From: Chloroflexota bacterium
GTDB taxonomy: Bacteria; Chloroflexota; Dehalococcoidia; Lucifugimonadales; Lucifugimonadaceae
Length of the DNA: 64,000 nucleotides
NCBI GenBank assembly: GCA_029262735.1
Contig: JAJCYY010000062.1
Location: forward strand, 1 to 64,000
Direction of reading: 5' to 3'
Part shown: piece after piece, positions 58,449 through 64,000 of the stretch
How the letters are laid out: the number at the start of each line of letters is the position of its first letter
How positions within the stretch are numbered: the stretch's first letter is position 1
Made by a program: the position numbers and the translations under genes
Notes under the pieces: model-generated
What the model was told of the DNA's origin: nothing
The model's input: only the letters and a program-made list of their open reading frames with translations
Databases searched by the model: none

Positions 58449-59365
58449 CGCTTCAGGTCGGCCTCGCCACGGGAATGTCAGATGTTGAGCAGATCATCGC
58501 TCGGTGCCGGGAGCTTGACGTAGCACTGGTAACCCTGCGGGCGCAGTCGCTGCCGGGGTACGAGGAGCACCACGCTCCTGAGCTTGCGGCGCTGCGTGAG
58601 ATGCACGGTCAGCTCGCCGATGCCGGGATCACCGTCGCCGCACTGATCCAGTGGTTTGGCAGCGACGCAGATCTCGTGCTGAACCCCGCCGCCCACCGGC
58701 GCGATGTGGACGGGATGCTGAGGACGCTCGAGGTGCAGGGCGAGCTCGGGATAGCGAGGCAACTCCACTACGTCGATGTCCCTGAGCCTGCCGACGAGGC
58801 CGAGGACGAGGCGTACTGGGAAGGTATGTTGTCGATCTACCGCGAGACCGTCGCGCAGGCTGAAAACTCCAAGGTGAAGATCGCAAATCACGGTATTTGG
58901 CGTTGCCTGACGGATGATCTACGCGAACAGGCGCTGGCAGACGGCGTGACCGAGGCGGGATATCGCGCATACAGGGAGGATGGATGGGCCGGACCTTACC
59001 TGGTCCGCACAGCCGATCACGTCCACAGAATTGTGGATGCGGTCCCGAGTGAGTTTCACGGCTACGCGTTGTGCACAGGGCTGTACATCACCGGCGGTGA
59101 TCCCATAGCCGAGATCGATCGGTTTCGAGGGAAGATAAACTTCGTGCAGATTCGTGATCTTGACGGAAGATGGCCCGCGGCTCGAGAGGTGTTCCCCGGC
59201 ACTGGAGACCTGGATTTCGCCGCCATTCTTGGCGCACTCAACTCCGCGGGCTACTCCGGATTTCTTCACCCGGAGCACCTCGGCCATCCTCGTCACACCG
59301 GCGAGGATATCGAAGCGGAAGCAACGAAGTTGCTGAAGACGTGGGTGGCGCAGGCTGGGGGATAG
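58445..59365 (+). CDS. Sugar isomerase/epimerase-like TIM-barrel protein
   Basis: A 306-residue xylose-isomerase-like barrel protein. KVKIANHGIW (about residues 143-152), VPSEFHGYALCTGLYITGGDPIAEIDRFRGKINFVQIRDLDGRW (about 199-242) and VFPGTGDLDFAAILGALNSAGYSGFLHPEHLGHPRH (about 248-283) contain the histidines and acidic residues expected at the metal site and resemble mannonate dehydratase-type barrels. It is co-translated with paralogue 3. It probably isomerises or dehydrates a sugar or sugar acid in the same pathway; the reaction is unknown. Confidence 0.85.
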   Translation: MTLQVGLATGMSDVEQIIARCRELDVALVTLRAQSLPGYEEHHAPELAALREMHGQLADAGITVAALIQWFGSDADLVLNPAAHRRDVDGMLRTLEVQGELGIARQLHYVDVPEPADEAEDEAYWEGMLSIYRETVAQAENSKVKIANHGIWRCLTDDLREQALADGVTEAGYRAYREDGWAGPYLVRTADHVHRIVDAVPSEFHGYALCTGLYITGGDPIAEIDRFRGKINFVQIRDLDGRWPAAREVFPGTGDLDFAAILGALNSAGYSGFLHPEHLGHPRHTGEDIEAEATKLLKTWVAQAGG

Positions 59366-59479
59366 CCGCCCGGTCGCGGGACCGGTCATTTGCAATCGGC
59401 CGGAATCGGCGTTGAAACACCGATAGAACTCGAATGATGTCACCGGACCTCGTCATCGCAGTGAGAAGAGAAAAGATCC

Positions 59480-60709
59480 GTGGCTGTACCGCCTGCTGAA
59501 AACCCTGATCCGGAAACTGTCACCCAGGAGCTTCTTAACTCCATTCACGTCACCCCGAAGCTGATCTTCAATCCGTTCCCGGCCTATGCCGGAAAGTATC
59601 TGCCCTTCGCTATGGCATCGAGCATGGAAGCGACGCTCGGAGGAAGACTGTGGACCTGCTGGGCGGGTGGCGAGGACGGTCCCAACGCCTATTTGCTGGC
59701 CTCATACAGCGATGACCGGGGCGAATCGTGGCGCGACCCGGTGTTCGTGATCGACCCGCGGGCACACGGTCTGCCAATGGGAACCCGACTCGGTGCCTTC
59801 TGGCTGGATCCAGTAGGCCGGCTCTGGCTCTTCTTCCACCAATCGGTCGGGATGTTCGACGGCAGTTGCTCGAACTGGTTCGTACGTTGCGACGAGCCTG
59901 ACGCAGAGAGCCCAGCCTGGACGGAACCTGTCTACATCGGCTTCGGAGCATCGCTGAACAAACCGATTGTGCGCGGGAACGGCGAATGGATTCTGCCGGT
60001 CTCGTTGTGGGAACGCTGGCACATCGACAAGCCTTACGCCGACTGCTACCGCGAACTCGATGCCGTGCGCGGTTCGAACGTGTTCGTCTCGGACGACGAG
60101 GGCGGGCACTGGCGCTACCGCGGCGGCATCAAATTCAGCGACAGCTGCTTCAACGAGCACTCGGTGGTCGAACTGCGTGACGGCCGACTCTGGATGCTAT
60201 CGCGCTGCAAGACAGAGACCGCGCAAAGTTTCTCCGACGACGGCGGCCGGAGTTGGCAGGCGCAGTCGACCTTGTTCCCGCACGTCAACAGCAAGGCGGT
60301 GTTCCGAAAGCTGCGCTCAGGGAACATCCTGCTCATTCGCCACGGACAGGACATGACGAAGGCGACGGGAGATCGCCGTGAACTTTCTGCGTTCCTCTCC
60401 GCCGACGATGGCGAGACCTGGTCGTCCGGTCTGCTGCTCGATGAGCGCTTTCGTGAGGTCGGCGCAGACGGCACCTGGACCACGACTGGCGTTTCGTACC
60501 CTGACATCGCCCAGCCTCCGAACGGCGAGGTCTACGTTAACTATGACCACAACCGCAATACAGATGCGGAGATTCTGTTCGCCCACTTCCGCGAGGAGGA
60601 CGTGATGGCCGGCAAGATGGTGTCCGATGGGGCCGCGCTCAAGAACCTCGTCAAAAGCAAGCAGGGCATGAAGCGCAGCCCGGAAGCCAATGCGACGCTC
60701 GCCGACTGA
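59480..60709 (+). CDS. Asp-box beta-propeller protein (sialidase-like)
   Basis: A 409-residue BNR/sialidase-superfamily protein. Four Asp boxes, S-x-D-x-G-x-x-W, are visible: SDDRGESW (about residue 77), SDDEGGHW (about 205), SDDGGRSW (about 253) and SADDGETW (about 308). Their spacing fits a six-bladed propeller. The sialidase RIP motif is not seen, and no signal peptide is present, so true sialidase activity is uncertain. It is the last gene of the catabolic run, starting at GTG 59480 after a purine-rich GAAGAGAAAAG. It might act on an imported glycoside or sugar acid. Confidence 0.75.
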   Translation: MAVPPAENPDPETVTQELLNSIHVTPKLIFNPFPAYAGKYLPFAMASSMEATLGGRLWTCWAGGEDGPNAYLLASYSDDRGESWRDPVFVIDPRAHGLPMGTRLGAFWLDPVGRLWLFFHQSVGMFDGSCSNWFVRCDEPDAESPAWTEPVYIGFGASLNKPIVRGNGEWILPVSLWERWHIDKPYADCYRELDAVRGSNVFVSDDEGGHWRYRGGIKFSDSCFNEHSVVELRDGRLWMLSRCKTETAQSFSDDGGRSWQAQSTLFPHVNSKAVFRKLRSGNILLIRHGQDMTKATGDRRELSAFLSADDGETWSSGLLLDERFREVGADGTWTTTGVSYPDIAQPPNGEVYVNYDHNRNTDAEILFAHFREEDVMAGKMVSDGAALKNLVKSKQGMKRSPEANATLAD

Positions 60710-60807
60710 CCCGAGATGCGTTGAACGGAACGATTCAGCTGGCAGACGATGACGCCGCGGAACGCCTGTGTGAATGTTCAATGTTCGCGGTGTGATGTAG
60801 GTATTAA

Positions 60808-60842
60808 TGTTACAATTGGCATATTGATCTTGGTTGACCAAG
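60808..60842 (+). promoter_or_regulatory. Candidate promoter and inverted repeat upstream of the RRM gene
   Basis: TGTTACAAT (60808-60816) matches an extended -10 element. Just downstream, CTTGG/CCAAG (60829-60842) forms a small inverted repeat around TTGA. Transcription would start near 60823, giving about a 107-base leader before the RRM gene. Cold-induced RNA-binding protein genes in other bacteria often have long regulatory leaders. Confidence 0.35.
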
Positions 60843-60929
60843 TTTGCGCTCCCGCTTCATTCCTAACAGCCTGAACGGGCCTTTCTCTGTCCAATCCAGG
60901 CTTACCTTTAGTGCTTTTAGGAGCGCAAC

Positions 60930-61217
60930 GTGAATATCTTTGTAGGAAACCTCAGTTTTGATACCCGTGATGACGGGCTGCGTGAGGCATTTGCTGCCTA
61001 CGGCGCAGTTGACACATCCCAGGTCGTGATGGATCGGGACACCGGTCGATCACGCGGGTTCGGCTTCGTAGAGATGCCGGACGCTGGCGAAGCGAATGCG
61101 GCCATTGCGGCCCTCAACGGTTCCGACCTCGGCGGTCGCCCGCTGACGGTTAACGAGGCCAGGCCTCGTGCACCACGCGGAAATGGCGGCGGCGGTGGTG
61201 GTGGCAGGCGCTGGTAG
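60930..61217 (+). CDS. RNA-binding protein with one RRM domain
   Basis: A 95-residue RRM protein. RNP2 is IFVGNL at residues 3-8 and RNP1 is RGFGFVEM at 42-49, the classic four-stranded RNA-binding face. The C-terminus is Gly/Arg-rich (RAPRGNGGGGGGGRRW), as in bacterial and plant glycine-rich cold-shock RNA-binding proteins. GTG 60930 has AGGAG six bases upstream. A strong intrinsic terminator follows, so it is monocistronic. It probably binds single-stranded RNA and may act as a cold-induced RNA chaperone. Confidence 0.93.
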   Translation: MNIFVGNLSFDTRDDGLREAFAAYGAVDTSQVVMDRDTGRSRGFGFVEMPDAGEANAAIAALNGSDLGGRPLTVNEARPRAPRGNGGGGGGGRRW

Positions 61218-61248
61218 TCCAGGCAGCGTACTGAACTTGTGATAATTA

Positions 61249-61280
61249 GCCCTCTGGTGTTGAGTGCCAGAGGGCTTTTT
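61249..61280 (+). terminator. Intrinsic terminator after the RRM gene
   Basis: GCCCTCTGG and CCAGAGGGC form a perfect 9-bp stem with a 9-base loop, followed by TTTTT. It is 31 bases after the RRM stop. Confidence 0.92.
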
Positions 61281-61360
61281 GCACCCCCCGGAATTAAGTC
61301 GGGATTTACAGCTCAACAGAAGACCAGAGTTGTTGAGCTGTTCCGAATAGCAAACGTTCC

Positions 61361-62923
<1,563 letters not shown>

Positions 62924-63319
62924 GCAGGCTCATGCCGCAGCGCGGACATTCGTCGTCCAGATCATCAGAGTGGGTGCGGGATTTTCGTGAGCGAGGCCGT
63001 TTCGTCCCAGATCAGGCGAGTGGTTTTGTAGCGTTATGTCTGAGATCAGACCGGTAGCGGGCAACTTAATTCGGCCCGTACGCTCGCAACTCCCAGGGCA
63101 CGCTCACTCTCGTTGACGAGCGTCTTGCCAACCTATCGCAAACCTCTGCCCTGCTGTTGACCTACCTACTTCCAGCACACTGGTAACACACTGGTAAAAA
63201 GCTTTTGAATTGGCGGTCGGCTTTACGTTGAAGCCTGAACTGCTTGTGATGCGAGCAGATGTCCTGTCAATCCAATGGCTCTTTGATTCAGTTTGCTGAT
63301 GGAAAACGGTGGTGATTTC
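62924..63319. other. Intergenic stretch with an 11-bp tandem repeat
   Basis: No gene is supported. CACACTGGTAA occurs twice in tandem at 63176-63186 and 63187-63197. TTGACC at 63157 could be a -35 element for the pseudopilin gene, but no good -10 lies at the correct spacing. Confidence 0.5.
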
Positions 63320-63694
63320 ATGGTTTCTGGAACTAAACAGCAGGGATTCACCCTGGTTGAGTTGCTGGTTGTCATCGGGATTCTTGCCGCCCTCTTTGGC
63401 GTCGTCGTCACGAACGTGACCGGTTTCTATGGATCAGGCGACGACGAAGCGAACACTGCAGAGTTTCGGGCAATAACGACCGCTATCGAGGTTCTGATGG
63501 CGGACAACGCCATCCTTGCGATTGCACCAAGCACGGCCCCAACAAGCGACTTTTCGGCGTTTGACTTTGACCCCGGCGCCGGCACGGTTACTCTGTACGC
63601 TGCCACCGGGATAACATACCTGCAACAAAATCCTGCGAAGTGCTCCTACGAGTGGGTCGCATCAGGTCAGGTTTCGTCTCAGACCGGCTGTTGA
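63320..63694 (+). CDS. Type IV pilin/pseudopilin-like protein
   Basis: A 124-residue protein with a class III prepilin signal. The cleavage/methylation motif GFTLVELLVV is at about residues 9-18, with the +5 glutamate intact. A hydrophobic helix (GILAALFGVVVTNVTGFY) follows. The mature C-terminus is small and has two cysteines (in AKCSYEW and near the end, QTGC) that may form a disulfide. ATG 63320 was chosen because GGTGGTGA lies just upstream; ATG 63299 and TTG 63293 are alternatives. No prepilin peptidase or assembly genes are in the window. Confidence 0.85.
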   Translation: MVSGTKQQGFTLVELLVVIGILAALFGVVVTNVTGFYGSGDDEANTAEFRAITTAIEVLMADNAILAIAPSTAPTSDFSAFDFDPGAGTVTLYAATGITYLQQNPAKCSYEWVASGQVSSQTGC

Positions 63695-63714
63695 CCATCC
63701 TGTCGATCAACCAG

Positions 63715-64000
63715 CTAGCTCACGGTGATCTCTTTTTCGACTGACAGGTCACGACGCCGTTTCCGGGCGAGTACGCCCTTTACGCTCCACTGCAGGGATG
63801 TCTTGCTGATGACGGTGCTTCGGGATGGCTCCGTTGGGAGATCCAGTGAAAATCGCCACTCCTGGCTGCGGTTAGCTGACAATGAAACGTCCTGTTCAAG
63901 GACCATGCTGTCCGCAGCAACCTGACTCTTCTTGTCACCGGCCTTCTCACTGAGAACCAGCTCCACTCGTACTTCCGAGAAATCGCAGTCCTCCACGGCG
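63715..64000 (-). CDS. C-terminal part of an unidentified protein (partial)
   Basis: The frame is open from the right edge (64000) down to a stop at 63715, about 94 codons, so the N-terminus is outside the window. A GTG at 63996 is probably internal. The visible part is beta-rich with several charged strands: VRVELVLSEKAG, SQEWRFSLDLP, SLQWSVKGVLARKRRRDLSVEKEITVS. The final strand pattern weakly recalls arrestin-like or Spo0M-type domains, but this is not firm. Confidence 0.5.
   Translation of the reverse strand, partial: AVEDCDFSEVRVELVLSEKAGDKKSQVAADSMVLEQDVSLSANRSQEWRFSLDLPTEPSRSTVISKTSLQWSVKGVLARKRRRDLSVEKEITVS

Noticed and set aside
62930-63010. Zinc-ribbon-like CPRCG peptide on the minus strand
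   Set aside because: The frame has no usable start codon before a stop and runs antisense into the sigma factor gene.

Overview
The window looks like a chromosomal segment of an uncultivated bacterium of the Chloroflexota, most likely a SAR202-type Dehalococcoidia relative. This is inferred from gene content: many paralogous amidohydrolases, Gfo/Idh/MocA oxidoreductases, an enolase-superfamily dehydratase, TIM-barrel sugar isomerases, SelA-like PLP enzymes, oligopeptide-type ABC importers and a 2-oxoacid:ferredoxin oxidoreductase. No rRNA or taxonomic marker is present to prove it. TTG starts are common. Intergenic spacers are full of short interspersed repeats. There are no integrases, transposases, phage genes or CRISPR arrays.

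Layout. 1-11.8 kb: an edge membrane protein, an amidohydrolase followed by a SelA-like PLP enzyme, a DUF3179 lipoprotein interrupted by one in-frame TGA, a small membrane protein, a VOC protein, an SDR, and a leftward oligopeptide-type importer. 12.1-16.3 kb: a leftward sugar-acid catabolic group (two Gfo/Idh/MocA oxidoreductases around an enolase-superfamily dehydratase). 16.6-31.6 kb: a P-loop-like protein, korAB, a GNAT, a ThuA-like protein, a gamma-glutamyltransferase family enzyme, a carbohydrate kinase, two methyltransferase/acetyltransferase genes, then a double-SDR protein with two MaoC hot-dog proteins. 31.5-38.2 kb: PcrA/UvrD helicase, a lipoprotein, a mannonate dehydratase-like protein, a methyltransferase and a BioD/DRTGG protein. 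38.4-38.9 kb: a 9-bp minisatellite and tRNA-Phe. 39.3-46.2 kb: a tightly coupled surface-glycan operon combining CMP-nonulosonate and GDP-perosamine type genes. 46.2-60.7 kb: a second catabolic region with a ceramidase-like protein, Hyi, two SelA-like enzymes, a second oligopeptide-type importer, three closely related amidohydrolase paralogues, an isomerase and an Asp-box sialidase-like protein. 60.9-64 kb: an RRM protein, a primary-type sigma factor, a pseudopilin and an edge protein.

Most notable signals. (1) The TGA in the DUF3179 gene falls exactly on the first cysteine of the expected CxxC motif. A 7-bp hairpin lies 22 nt downstream, so a UxxC selenoprotein is plausible. (2) The three amidohydrolase paralogues at 54.7-58.4 kb all carry the same two substitutions at canonical metal-binding positions (HxH to HxY, Asp to Asn), while the amidohydrolase at 1.2 kb keeps the canonical residues. 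(3) Amidohydrolase and SelA-like genes recur side by side and may form a catabolic module. (4) Several repeat families, including a 166-181 bp MITE-like element with perfect terminal inverted repeats, occupy the spacers.
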